Source: Croceivirga sp.
Lineage (GTDB): Bacteria > Bacteroidota > Bacteroidia > Flavobacteriales > Flavobacteriaceae
Length of the DNA: 40,418 nucleotides
Assembly (NCBI GenBank): GCA_028284935.1
Contig: JANQQQ010000002.1
Span: forward strand, 1-40,418
Direction: 5' to 3'
Both the position numbers and the translations under genes were made by a program. Below are positions 30,606 to 39,252 of this stretch, piece by piece. The first letter of the stretch is position 1. Every line of letters starts with the position of its first letter. Below the pieces are notes generated by a model. That model was not told the DNA's origin. It ran no database searches and saw nothing but the letters and a program-made list of their open reading frames with translations.

Positions 30606-31841
30606 CTATTTTTTTCTCAATCTGTCCAAAAGCATTTCGGCTTCAATATTTGCACTGTCCATTTCTAAGGCTTTTTCCAAACGTTCAATTGCCTTGTCAT
30701 TTTCTTTTTCATAGAAATAACTCCTGCCGAGCAGGAAATTTAGGTAGGAGGACTCAATTTTCTTGTCAATAAGTTCTGTGCCCAAAGCAATTACTTCCAA
30801 TTCCCTGCCTAGATTACTCAACATCCCCATGGCACTTTCCCAATCCGTAACGCTAAAGTTTTCCGGTTTTAAAATTGATTCCATTTCTGGATGCTCCCGT
30901 AGAAAGTAAAAAGCAGGAAGATACACTGACCATTTTGGATTTTCTGCAAGTCCTTTTTTTATCCAGTCAATTGCCAAATCTTCATTTCCCTGAGCCACGT
31001 TCGCACGTGCTATTCGTGCATACATTCCCGTCCAACCGTTTAACATGGATTCCGCCTCCGTCAATTTTTGTTTTGCTCTTTGGGTATTGCCCTCTCGGTG
31101 GGCATAAATGGCTTGATTGAGACGAATTCTCCCATAGTGGTAATCCATTAAGGTTTGCAATTCTTCTATTGGATTTTTGGAATTGTCGACTCGAAGGTCA
31201 ATTTGATTGTACCATTCATTGTTTGCACCTTTGACTACAACGGCAGCTGACTGTTTCCCCGAGATTTGTCCTCCGGCTGTTTGCCCCGCTACCAAGCTTT
31301 TCAAAAGTCGTTGTGCCAAAGTTCCTGTTGTGCTTTCGAAGGTTTTTGACATATCAAAAAGTACATTTTCGTCAAGTTGATTGCCAATTACAGCATAGTT
31401 TTCACCTAATATCTCTGAGGCATTACCCTTCCAATATTTTAAAGAACTACCTGTAAAAGCAAAGACATTTCCATTTTTGTCTATTCCTGATATTTGACGA
31501 TAATTCGCTTGATTGTCCTCATTTCTCACTTCAAGTATTGCCTCTTCAACAGATTTCCCTAAACGAAGTTTTTCAATTCCCTTAATTCCATATTTTGGTT
31601 CGGTCTCAGCAATAACCGAAAACGCTCCCACTTCAGGTTCAATGTAAATTGTTGAATTTCCGACGCAAATGTTATTGGTGGCTACGGCAATTCCCCATTC
31701 TTGGGCGTTTTCATCGTAAGCCAAGATTGAAAAGGTGGAGTTAATATTCCTGTCCGTAATCAGACTTGGAAGATTTTGTCCAAAAGAGTACAGAGGGAAA
31801 ACAATTAGAATAAACAAAAGGAAGCATTTGTGATTTTTCAT
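30606..31841 (-). CDS. Exported DUF1028 protein with TPR-like C-terminus
   Basis: A 411-residue protein: signal peptide (HKCFLLFILIVFPLYSFGQ), a DUF1028 domain (Ntn-hydrolase-like) over about 25-250 with STFSILAYDENAQEWGIAVAT, GAFSVIAETEPKYG and KQSAAVVV, and a C-terminal TPR-like helical repeat region (about 280-405, e.g. SYFYEKENDKAIERLEKALEMDSANIEAEMLL). The Ntn fold would usually need a nucleophile exposed after cleavage; whether this one is catalytic is unclear. I place the start at ATG 31841, where the signal peptide begins. Its 5' leader carries a shorter copy of the TTCATCAATCAA repeat. Confidence 0.83.
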   Translation of the reverse strand: MKNHKCFLLFILIVFPLYSFGQNLPSLITDRNINSTFSILAYDENAQEWGIAVATNNICVGNSTIYIEPEVGAFSVIAETEPKYGIKGIEKLRLGKSVEEAILEVRNEDNQANYRQISGIDKNGNVFAFTGSSLKYWKGNASEILGENYAVIGNQLDENVLFDMSKTFESTTGTLAQRLLKSLVAGQTAGGQISGKQSAAVVVKGANNEWYNQIDLRVDNSKNPIEELQTLMDYHYGRIRLNQAIYAHREGNTQRAKQKLTEAESMLNGWTGMYARIARANVAQGNEDLAIDWIKKGLAENPKWSVYLPAFYFLREHPEMESILKPENFSVTDWESAMGMLSNLGRELEVIALGTELIDKKIESSYLNFLLGRSYFYEKENDKAIERLEKALEMDSANIEAEMLLDRLRKK

Positions 31842-31848
31842 TTGATTG

Positions 31849-31863
31849 ATTTTTGATTGATGA
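31849..31863 (-). repeat. Partial copy of the TTCATCAATCAA leader motif
   Basis: Minus strand TTCATCAATCAAAAA, then TCAATCAA directly before the ATG of the DUF1028 gene. It shares 15 bases with the 21-base repeats at 25593 and 26319 and, like them, sits in the 5' leader. Confidence 0.65.
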
Positions 31864-31980
31864 ATAGTTTTGGTGAGCGTTACTGCTAACTCAGAAATAT
31901 ACCAGTAAAATACAGATATATCCATCCACTTTGAACGTTATCATCTGTTTTTTTTACCCATAAAAGAAGTACTTCAAAAG

Positions 31981-33444
31981 CTAGTTTTCACTAGAAAGCC
32001 AGTTTTTGGCTTCAGCGGTATACCAAAAAGGGGAAAAGTTGTTCGCATTCACAATGGTTTCATAATGTACTCTTGCTTGTTCCATAGCTCCTTTTCGGTC
32101 ATGGTACGATCCCATATAGACATTGACATATGGATTGTTGGGATCTTCCTCCAATAGCTTAGTTGCAATGGCTTCAATTTGAGCATCAAACTCGGCAAAC
32201 GGTCCCAATTCCTTATAAAAATGCACACTTTTAAGAAAGGTAAGGATGTGCAATAGGTTGAGGTTCCCATAGTCCTTATAATTAGGGTACTGTTTAAATG
32301 CCTTCCGTAACAGTTGTTTGCTCTTTTCCAGCTCGGCATTATCAAATCGTGCCATAAAACTGGCCGCCAAAGCTTCGGCCAGCATCTTTTTTCGATGAAA
32401 TTCTGAGGTGTCATTCGACGGGGTATCTACCAATTCGAATAATGGCAACTCCTCCTGTTCCAACACATAATTCTTTAAAAAACTCATGGCGAACAGGGAA
32501 GAGGAGATATCGCCATTGATCAATCGGGCTGGGTCGCTCATCAGGTTGTTGTTGGCCAAAACAACAAGGGTCAGTTCTTCTTCTGGTACTTTTAGGAGTA
32601 AACTGGAATACGAATCGTACTGCCCATAGGCCCATACGATGTTCTCGTTGATGATTTCTTGGGTGAAAATTCCAAGGCCATAAGGGGAAGAAGGGGTAAA
32701 AGGCGTATACATCAAATTTTTTGAAGCGGATGTAATTATGGTGTTGTTGTCCAGGGCTCTGCTAAAAGCAACCATATCCCGTGTGGTACTGACAATTCCT
32801 GCAGAGGCGGAGGTGCCAAATTCCATGACGCCTGGAACAATAGTGCCATCAAAATTATACGGTTGTGCTATGGTTGATTTCACTGAGCTGGAATCGTTGA
32901 AAAAATAAGTTGAGGTCAATCCCAAAGGCCGGAAAACTTCATTTTGAAGGGATGCTTCAAAAGAGGTATTGGACGCTTTGGCAATAACAGGGGTCAACGC
33001 ACCAAAACGGTAGCTGTAATAGAAATGTTGACCTACTTGGCCTTGAGAGGTATGGGACAAGATATGTTTTACCTGGATGGAATCCCCAAAAGTGGGGGTG
33101 TTCAAGTAGGTGTCAATGGGGTCATCCAATGACATTTTTCCTTCTTCCACCAGTTTCATTAGGGCGACACCTGCAAATACCTTGGTAATGGAAGCAATGG
33201 GGAATTGTGTTGTGGAATACACCTTTTGGCTCTTTTCAATATCGGCAACCCCAAGGTACTCCTCGAACAACACGGAATCCCCTTTTTGAACCAACACGGC
33301 CAGCCCAGGGATATGAAAATAGTCCTTTAGCTTTTTTATCTCAGAGGCAAACCGAGTGTTGTTTTTTAGGTCGTTTTTCTTGCCTTGTGAAGTACATGCG
33401 GTACATAAGATCAGAACTATTAGGATAGCACAGCAGTTTTTCAT
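31981..33444 (-). CDS. Serine beta-lactamase-like hydrolase with altered second and third motifs
   Basis: A 487-residue exported protein (signal peptide with Cys17, possibly a lipoprotein). The beta-lactamase/penicillin-binding-like domain has the nucleophile motif SITK at 85-88. The second motif, normally YxN, reads YSY (in HFYYSYRFG near 143), and the third, usually H-x-G or KTG, reads AYGQYDSYSSLLL near 280. The C-terminal 140 residues are helical and TPR-like. These changes suggest an altered substrate or weaker hydrolase; D-peptide cleavage, esterase action or a binding role are all possible. Confidence 0.82.
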   Translation of the reverse strand: MKNCCAILIVLILCTACTSQGKKNDLKNNTRFASEIKKLKDYFHIPGLAVLVQKGDSVLFEEYLGVADIEKSQKVYSTTQFPIASITKVFAGVALMKLVEEGKMSLDDPIDTYLNTPTFGDSIQVKHILSHTSQGQVGQHFYYSYRFGALTPVIAKASNTSFEASLQNEVFRPLGLTSTYFFNDSSSVKSTIAQPYNFDGTIVPGVMEFGTSASAGIVSTTRDMVAFSRALDNNTIITSASKNLMYTPFTPSSPYGLGIFTQEIINENIVWAYGQYDSYSSLLLKVPEEELTLVVLANNNLMSDPARLINGDISSSLFAMSFLKNYVLEQEELPLFELVDTPSNDTSEFHRKKMLAEALAASFMARFDNAELEKSKQLLRKAFKQYPNYKDYGNLNLLHILTFLKSVHFYKELGPFAEFDAQIEAIATKLLEEDPNNPYVNVYMGSYHDRKGAMEQARVHYETIVNANNFSPFWYTAEAKNWLSSEN

Positions 33445-33483
33445 TTTATCTTTTTGTTTTAGTCAAGGTAAGGATAATACAAG

Positions 33484-33515
33484 TTGAAAAATGTTACGAT
33501 TATCCACTATATTTC
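33484..33515 (+). promoter_or_regulatory. Predicted promoter of the small conserved gene
   Basis: TTG at 33484-33486, 21 bases, then TATATTTC at 33508-33515 (five of six fixed positions). It sits seven bases before the ATG at 33523. Confidence 0.5.
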
Positions 33516-33522
33516 CGTACCC

Positions 33523-33894
33523 ATGGAAAAGGTTTTAAAACTCCTGTTTATCTATAATACCAATTCGGGTTCCCGGAATGCCATACTGGATAGTCTGCAC
33601 AAGGTGTTCAGTCCGCAAACCTATGATTGCAAACTGTGCGATATTACCTTTGGCCTGGTCTTGGAAAACAAGACTTGGAAGCGCTTTCGGAAAGAAAGTC
33701 GGCATGAGATGGTCTTTTTGCATAAAGATGAATTCGCAAAAAGATACAAAAGCAAGTTTGGGCACAAGTTTACCTTTCCCATTGTCCTTACGGAAGGTGA
33801 AAATGGGTTGGAGGTATTGATTTCTGCTCAAGAGATCAATGAGCTTAAAACGGTCCAAGCGCTGATGCGTTTGGTGAACAACCGAACGGAATAG
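33523..33894 (+). CDS. Small conserved protein with a CxxC pair, function unknown
   Basis: A 123-residue protein, probably cytosolic. It opens with a strand-like LLFIYNTNSGSRNAILDSLHKVFSP, then CKLC (a CxxC pair near residue 37) and ITFGLVLENKTWKRFRKES. I believe relatives occur across Flavobacteriaceae and are sometimes labelled GTPase, but there is no Walker A motif here. I start at ATG 33523; a TTG at 33484 opens the frame but lies in a likely promoter. The opposite strand encodes no better candidate. It is convergent with engB (two bases apart). Confidence 0.7.
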   Translation: MEKVLKLLFIYNTNSGSRNAILDSLHKVFSPQTYDCKLCDITFGLVLENKTWKRFRKESRHEMVFLHKDEFAKRYKSKFGHKFTFPIVLTEGENGLEVLISAQEINELKTVQALMRLVNNRTE

Positions 33895-33896
33895 TG

Positions 33897-34508
33897 CTAC
33901 AAATGCCCGGCTACCTGTTTGTTGATTTCTTCAATGTAGCTCAATACTTCTTCTTTTCCAAGATGCTTTGCAGAAGAGGTCACAAAATGGGGAGGGGCTT
34001 CTTCCCAAGCGACTTCCAATAGTTTTTTTAAATAGGTGTCCACTTGGTTTTGAATAGCCCCTTCTTTTAGTTTATCTGCCTTGGTGAAGACAATACTGAA
34101 AGGAATTCCGTTTGTTCCCAACCATTCCATAAACTCCAGGTCAACGGGTTGAGGTTCGTGTCGGATGTCAACCAGTACAAAACCGCTGACCAACTGTTTT
34201 CGTTTCAAAAAATAGTCGGTAATGTATTTCTGAAAGGTTTTTTTCTCCTTTTTGGAAACGCGGGCGTATCCGTATCCGGGCAAATCGACCAAAAACCAGC
34301 TGTTGTTGATCTTAAAATGATTGATGAGCTGCGTTTTTCCAGGTCTCCCTGAAGTCTTTGCTAGGTTTTTATGGTCCGCCAGCATATTGATAAGGGAGGA
34401 CTTCCCCACATTGGAGCGCCCTATAAAGGCGTATTCCGGAAGGGGTTCCTTAGGGCATTTGGCCACATCGGAATTGCTCATGACAAATTCAGCGGAAATA
34501 ATCTTCAT
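33897..34508 (-). CDS. engB: Ribosome biogenesis GTPase EngB (YihA/YsxC)
   Basis: A 203-residue GTPase needed for 50S subunit assembly. G1 is GRSNVGKSS near 31, G2 region TSGRPGKTQ near 53, G3 DLPGYG near 74, G4 TKAD near 141, and G5 SSAK near 179. It is transcribed toward the small conserved gene; a perfect -7 element lies upstream on the minus strand. Confidence 0.95.
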   Translation of the reverse strand: MKIISAEFVMSNSDVAKCPKEPLPEYAFIGRSNVGKSSLINMLADHKNLAKTSGRPGKTQLINHFKINNSWFLVDLPGYGYARVSKKEKKTFQKYITDYFLKRKQLVSGFVLVDIRHEPQPVDLEFMEWLGTNGIPFSIVFTKADKLKEGAIQNQVDTYLKKLLEVAWEEAPPHFVTSSAKHLGKEEVLSYIEEINKQVAGHL

Positions 34509-34526
34509 TTGTAAAATCTAGCAAGG

Positions 34527-34534
34527 CAAAGATA
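34527..34534 (-). promoter_or_regulatory. -7 element upstream of engB
   Basis: Minus strand TATCTTTG, a perfect TAnnTTTG, 18 bases before the engB start codon. No clear -33 partner, and it is only 21 bases from the end of the upstream hydrolase gene. Confidence 0.4.
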
Positions 34535-34555
34535 CGGAGACGAAAAAGTGTGCTG

Positions 34556-35320
34556 CTAAAACCCCCGCTTTTCCAACCAAGCATCCAATATCTGGTTGAA
34601 CTCCTCTGGATGTTCCATCATGGGGGCATGGCCACATTTATCGATCCAGAACAAATCGGAATCTGGTAGCAGTTCATGAAACTCCTCAGCAACATTGGGA
34701 GGTGTCACATTATCCTGTTTGCCCCAAATAATACAGGTAGGGTTATCCATATTGGGTAAGTCCTTGGACATATTGTGGCGAATGGCGCTTTTGGCAATGG
34801 CCAGGGTTTTCACCAATTTCATACGATCATTAACCGTAGCAAAGACCTCATCCACAATTTTTTTGGTGGCTACCTTTGGGTCATAAAAAACGTCCTCGGC
34901 TTTTTTCTTTATAAACTCATAGTCCCCACGCTTAGGGTAGCCATCTCCCATAGCGCTTTCATAGAGGCCAGAGCTTCCCGTGATGACCAATGCCTTAACT
35001 TTTTCAGGATACATTTTGGTGTGGAGAAGACCAATATGTCCACCTAAGGAGTTCCCTAAAAGGATGACCTTCTCTAGTCTTTTATATTCAATGAATTCAT
35101 AAAGGAATTTTGCGAAATTCTTTACCGTGGTCTTGAGCATCGGCATATCATAGATAGGTAGTTCGGGAACCAAGACCCGATACCCTTTCGTTGGAAAATG
35201 GTCAGTAACCCCATGGAAATTACTTAGCCCCCCCATAAGCCCATGTAGAATAATTATGGGCGTTCCTTCGCCAATTTCAATGTAACGGTACTTGCCGTCA
35301 ATAATGATTTCGTCTTCCAT
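34556..35320 (-). CDS. Alpha/beta-fold hydrolase
   Basis: A 254-residue alpha/beta hydrolase: HGLMGGLSNF oxyanion loop near 25, nucleophile elbow GNSLGGH near 88, catalytic Asp in GKQDNVTPP near 200 and His in CGHAPMMEHPEEF near 230. The triad is complete. The substrate is unknown; such proteins are carboxylesterases, C-C hydrolases or lipases. It is upstream of engB on the same strand and divergent from mraZ. Confidence 0.88.
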   Translation of the reverse strand: MEDEIIIDGKYRYIEIGEGTPIIILHGLMGGLSNFHGVTDHFPTKGYRVLVPELPIYDMPMLKTTVKNFAKFLYEFIEYKRLEKVILLGNSLGGHIGLLHTKMYPEKVKALVITGSSGLYESAMGDGYPKRGDYEFIKKKAEDVFYDPKVATKKIVDEVFATVNDRMKLVKTLAIAKSAIRHNMSKDLPNMDNPTCIIWGKQDNVTPPNVAEEFHELLPDSDLFWIDKCGHAPMMEHPEEFNQILDAWLEKRGF

Positions 35321-35343
35321 CTAAGTTGGTTCGGCATCAGCGG

Positions 35344-35351
35344 CAAATATA
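35344..35351 (-). promoter_or_regulatory. -7 element upstream of the alpha/beta hydrolase
   Basis: Minus strand TATATTTG, a perfect -7 element 23 bases before the start codon at 35320. The nearest TTG (35368-35366) is only 14 bases further, shorter than usual spacing. Confidence 0.45.
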
Positions 35352-35477
35352 GGCATTTCAGAAAACAACATTTGAGGCACTTCCAATCCCATAAAACTGC
35401 AAAAAAGCGTCATTTTATGACCTAAAGTGCAATATTTAACCAAAAAAAGCTGTTATTTATCAACATTGTGTTTTTTA

Positions 35478-35511
35478 GTGGTAAAATGTGGGAGGAATAT
35501 TTATATATTTG
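35478..35511 (+). promoter_or_regulatory. mraZ promoter region with a candidate MraZ box
   Basis: A direct repeat with a ten-base period, GTGG (35478-35481) and GTGGG (35488-35492), giving TGGTA-N5-TGGGA, resembles the tandem TGGGN-N5 boxes bound by MraZ in other bacteria. A perfect -7 element TATATTTG lies 11 bases after it (35504-35511), so the box would overlap RNA polymerase binding. No good -33 element is evident. Confidence 0.55.
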
Positions 35512-35538
35512 ATTTTGTAACTGATAAACAACCAAGCT

Positions 35539-35997
35539 TTGAGTGCCATATTCATGGGGACATTTGATTGTAAGGCAGATGCCAAAGGACGCATCATGTT
35601 GCCTGTTGCCCTAAGAAATCAAATGGCGCCAGTGCTACAGGAGGGGTTCTTTGTCAAAAAATCCTATTACAGTGACTGTTTGGAGTTGTATCCGGCCAAG
35701 GAATGGTTAAGGGTAATAGAGGAGTTGGATGAAAAAAGCAGATTTGAGGAGGACAATCTGGATTTTAGGCGTATGTACACTGCGGGTTTACGGCAGGTGG
35801 AACTGGATGCTACCGGAAGGTTATTGATTCCAAAGACCATTACCGCTTTGGCTGGTATTGTTAAAGAAGTAAAGATTGCCCCAATGGGCAAGTACATGGA
35901 GATATGGGATTTGGCCAAGTATAATGAAAGTATCTATGCTCCCAAGGAGAAGAAAAAAACACTTGCAAAGAAAGTGATGTCCGGCAAAAAAGAATAG
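35539..35997 (+). CDS. mraZ: Transcriptional regulator MraZ
   Basis: A 152-residue AbrB/SpoVT-fold regulator, first gene of the division and cell-wall cluster. Two DxxxR-type half motifs are visible: DAKGRIMLP near 14-22 and DATGRLLIP near 93-101, which dimerise into DNA-binding units. The start is TTG 35539, though ATG 35554 is possible; the residues from GTFDCKADAKGR match the family. The C-terminus is lysine-rich. It probably represses its own operon through the box described upstream. rsmH begins five bases after its stop. Confidence 0.93.
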   Translation: MSAIFMGTFDCKADAKGRIMLPVALRNQMAPVLQEGFFVKKSYYSDCLELYPAKEWLRVIEELDEKSRFEEDNLDFRRMYTAGLRQVELDATGRLLIPKTITALAGIVKEVKIAPMGKYMEIWDLAKYNESIYAPKEKKKTLAKKVMSGKKE

Positions 35998-36002
35998 TCG
36001 GT

Positions 36003-36896
36003 ATGTATCACGAGCCAGTGTTGTTAAGCAAGTCTGTTGAAGGGCTTGGGATAAAAAAAGATGGTGTTTATGTGGATGTTACGTTTGGAGGAGGCGGCCA
36101 TTCAAGGGAAATTTTGAAGCATTTGGGTGACCAGGGCAAATTGGTAGCCTTTGATCAGGATAAGGATGCGCTTGCCAATACCATTGAGGATGATAGGTTT
36201 CAATTGATCAATGAAAACTTTCGATTTCTCAAACGATTTTTAAAGTTCTATGGCATTCTGAAAGTTGATGGGATTTTGGCAGACTTTGGAGTGTCCTCAT
36301 ATCAGTTTGACGTGGCGGAAAGAGGATTTTCCACAAGGTTTGAAGCAAAACTTGATATGCGAATGGACCAACGAACTTCAAAAAGTGCATTGTATTTGGT
36401 CAACTCATATTCCGAGGAGGAGCTGGGCAGGGTTTTCATGGAGTTCGGGGAATTGCGAAGTGCGAAAGGAATGGCTAGGGCTGTTGTTTCGCAAAGGTTA
36501 AAAAATGAAATCAAGACCACTGGAGATTTGAAAAGGGCAATTTCAAGTTTTTTGCCAAGGGGAAAAGAAAACAGGACGTTGGCACAGGTGTACCAAGCTT
36601 TGAGAATTGAGGTGAATGAAGAGATTACCGTGCTCAAGGAGTTTTTGACCCAGGTTCCTGATGTGTTGAGGGTAGGTGGTAGACTTAGTGTAATAAGTTA
36701 TCATTCTCTAGAGGACAGATTGGTAAAACGATTTATAAGGGACGGAAAATTTGAAGGACAGGCCGAGAAGGATTTTTATGGAAACCCCCAGGTGCCCCTA
36801 AAAAAAGTAGGGGGATTGATTGTTCCATCAACAGCGGAAATAGCAAGTAACAATAGGGCGCGAAGTGCCAAGCTTCGCATAGCGGAGCGGATTTAA
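36003..36896 (+). CDS. rsmH: 16S rRNA (cytosine1402-N4)-methyltransferase RsmH
   Basis: SAM-dependent methyltransferase acting on C1402 of 16S rRNA. The 297-residue protein has the SAM-binding TFGGGGHSREIL near 28, DQDKDALAN near 51, GILADFGVSSYQFD near 95, RTLAQVYQALRIEVNEE near 191 and ISYHSLEDRLVKRFIRD near 225, all standard. The gene (mraW) is always second in this cluster. Confidence 0.96.
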   Translation: MYHEPVLLSKSVEGLGIKKDGVYVDVTFGGGGHSREILKHLGDQGKLVAFDQDKDALANTIEDDRFQLINENFRFLKRFLKFYGILKVDGILADFGVSSYQFDVAERGFSTRFEAKLDMRMDQRTSKSALYLVNSYSEEELGRVFMEFGELRSAKGMARAVVSQRLKNEIKTTGDLKRAISSFLPRGKENRTLAQVYQALRIEVNEEITVLKEFLTQVPDVLRVGGRLSVISYHSLEDRLVKRFIRDGKFEGQAEKDFYGNPQVPLKKVGGLIVPSTAEIASNNRARSAKLRIAERI

Positions 36897-36925
36897 TCCA
36901 AACTAACGAGAGAATACAACAGAAA

Positions 36926-37243
36926 ATGAAAAAAGGATTATTGGATATCTTAAAGGGTAAGTTTTTGGTGAGTGGGGATGCTCCCAAAAACTGGCTTTTT
37001 CTTCTTTTTGCCTCTTTTCTGGCTGCATTGATGATTTCCAGTAGTCATCAGGCCGATAAAAAGGTCACTCAAATTTCATCACTGACCGAAGAAGTTCGTG
37101 CGTTGCGAAGCGAGTTTGTTTCCAAGCGACAAGAACTTCAGCAAATTCGATTGGAATCTACCTTGAGACGGGAGGTCGCGGATAATGGACTTATTCCAGC
37201 GGCAATGCCTCCCCAAAAAATAATCGTAAAGACAGCGGAGTAG
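36926..37243 (+). CDS. FtsL-like cell division protein
   Basis: A 105-residue bitopic protein: short cytosolic N-terminus, a membrane helix at about 23-41 (NWLFLLFASFLAALMIS), then a coiled-coil periplasmic part (KVTQISSLTEEVRALRSEFVSKRQELQQIRLES). Size, topology and position between rsmH and the septal transpeptidase mark it as FtsL, a bridging part of the FtsQLB-FtsWI complex; sequence is too variable for certainty. The final base of its stop codon is the first of the next gene's GTG. Confidence 0.8.
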   Translation: MKKGLLDILKGKFLVSGDAPKNWLFLLFASFLAALMISSSHQADKKVTQISSLTEEVRALRSEFVSKRQELQQIRLESTLRREVADNGLIPAAMPPQKIIVKTAE

Positions 37244-39252
37244 TGGCTATCAGTGAAAAAAATATCATGAACAGATTGTACCTCGTTGCAGGGGGACTGC
37301 TTTTTTTTGCTATTGCGGTAGTCGTAAAACTGGTAGATATTCAGATGGTTAAGGGAGAAGCCTATAAGGCTAAGGCGGTTCAGAAAACAGAACAAATGTT
37401 TACCATTGAACCGAACCGAGGGAATATCTATGCGGATGATGGTAGTCTTCTTGCTGCCTCAGTTGCAAAATATGAAATTCGATTTGATGCGAATACCGTA
37501 AAACCCAAAGTTTGGGAAGAAAACATTGGACCGCTTTGTGATTCCTTGGGGAAATTATTTCTTAAGCCCTCGTCTCATTATCGGCAGATGTTGCGAAAGG
37601 CCCGTGCCAATAAAAATGGATATAAACTTATTGCGAGGAACGTTTCCTATTTGGATTATGCTCGAATGCGAAAATTCCCCATGTTTAGATTGGGGCCTAA
37701 CAAAGGGGGGTTCATTGAAAAACATAAGGTAGTTCGGGAGTACCCCTTGGGAAAAATGGCGGCAAGGAGTATAGGGTACGAGCGTATAGATGAAAAGGGA
37801 TACTACACCCGTGTTGGTCTGGATGGGGCTTTTGGAGCGCCCTTTCTTCGAGGACAGGAAGGAAAGCGACTAAAACAAAAAAGTGCCGGTAGCCAATGGA
37901 AGCCGGTTGGGTTTGACAATATAGTGGAGCCCAAAGATGGGCAGGATATTGTCACCACGATCAATACCAACATTCAAGATATTGCCCACCATGCCCTATT
38001 GGGACAGTTGGAGAAATACAAGGCGGACCATGGGTGCGTGGTAGTCATGGAAACCAAGACAGGGGAGATTAAGGCAATTTCCAATTTAGGAAGAACCGAA
38101 GAAGGTACGTATTACGAAAAACTGAATTATGCCGTTGGAGAGTCCCATGAACCGGGATCTACTTTTAAATTGATGAGTTTGGTGGCGGCCCTGGAAGATA
38201 AGGTTGTCGATACCAGTACCGTGGTTGATACTGAAAAAGGAAAATGGCGGGTGTACGATCGTACGGTAAAGGATTCAAAATGGGGTGGCTATGGAAAAAT
38301 CTCGGTTTCTGAGGCTTTTGCCGTTTCCTCCAATACCGCCTTTGCCAAAATTATTCATGAGAATTATAAGGAACATCCCGAAAAGTTTGTTAACCGATTG
38401 ATGAATATGGGGCTTCACCAAGATTTGGAACTTCCTATTGTGGGTGAAGGACAACCCATACTTCGTTATCCTGGTGATAAAGGATGGTCAGGTATTTCAC
38501 TGGCTTGGATGTCCCATGGGTATGAAGTGGCGATGACACCCATTCAAACCTTGGCGTTTTATAATGCAATTGCCAATGACGGCGAAATGGTTCGCCCCCG
38601 TTTTTTGAAAGAAGCCAGAGTGGGGGGTAAAGTAATAGAGCGATTTGAAAAGGAAGTGGTTAACCCTTCCATATGTTCCAGGGAAACCGTAAAGAAAACC
38701 CAGCAACTGTTGAAGGATGTGGTTGAAAAAGACTTTGGAACCGGAAGTGGACTCTATTCCAAAAACTTTTCAATGGCGGGAAAAACGGGAACTTGTCAAA
38801 AGAATTACGTTGCACAAGATCCCGATAAATTGGCGTATATCTCATCCTTTGTGGGGTACTTTCCAGCTGATAATCCCAAATACTCTTGCATTGTAGTCAT
38901 TCATGAACCGGATAAAAGTGTGGGGTATTATGGTGCCGACGTTTCTGGTCCTGTCTTTAAGTCAATGGCGCAAAAAATATATTCCAACTCACCAGTAGTG
39001 GATAAGGTGGTTCCCAAAAGTTCCATTGGTGGGGAATTGGACGAGAAATATAACACCTTCTATGCCAAAGCCAGGGAGGAGTACCAAGGTATTCCTAATG
39101 TAAAGGGAATGAGTGGTATGGATGCCATTTCCATCCTTGAAAATATGGGTATTCAAGTGGAGGTAAGAGGTAACGGAAAGGTAAAAAAGCAATCCATTGA
39201 GATTGGGAAAGAAATTAAGGGCGTAAAAAAAGTAGTGCTGGAACTTTCATGA
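37243..39252 (+). CDS. ftsI: Septal peptidoglycan transpeptidase (FtsI/PBP3) with PASTA domain
   Basis: A 669-residue class B penicillin-binding protein. One membrane helix at about 10-32 (LYLVAGGLLFFAIAVVVKL), a dimerisation/pedestal domain (EPNRGNIYADDGSLLAAS), then the transpeptidase domain: nucleophile motif STFK near 306, SSNT near 363, KTGT near 516. The C-terminal 60 residues are a PASTA domain (IPNVKGMSGMDAISILENMG). The start is GTG 37243, sharing one base with ftsL; ATG 37267 is an alternative. It cross-links septal peptidoglycan; followed by murE with a four-base overlap. Confidence 0.95.
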   Translation: MAISEKNIMNRLYLVAGGLLFFAIAVVVKLVDIQMVKGEAYKAKAVQKTEQMFTIEPNRGNIYADDGSLLAASVAKYEIRFDANTVKPKVWEENIGPLCDSLGKLFLKPSSHYRQMLRKARANKNGYKLIARNVSYLDYARMRKFPMFRLGPNKGGFIEKHKVVREYPLGKMAARSIGYERIDEKGYYTRVGLDGAFGAPFLRGQEGKRLKQKSAGSQWKPVGFDNIVEPKDGQDIVTTINTNIQDIAHHALLGQLEKYKADHGCVVVMETKTGEIKAISNLGRTEEGTYYEKLNYAVGESHEPGSTFKLMSLVAALEDKVVDTSTVVDTEKGKWRVYDRTVKDSKWGGYGKISVSEAFAVSSNTAFAKIIHENYKEHPEKFVNRLMNMGLHQDLELPIVGEGQPILRYPGDKGWSGISLAWMSHGYEVAMTPIQTLAFYNAIANDGEMVRPRFLKEARVGGKVIERFEKEVVNPSICSRETVKKTQQLLKDVVEKDFGTGSGLYSKNFSMAGKTGTCQKNYVAQDPDKLAYISSFVGYFPADNPKYSCIVVIHEPDKSVGYYGADVSGPVFKSMAQKIYSNSPVVDKVVPKSSIGGELDEKYNTFYAKAREEYQGIPNVKGMSGMDAISILENMGIQVEVRGNGKVKKQSIEIGKEIKGVKKVVLELS

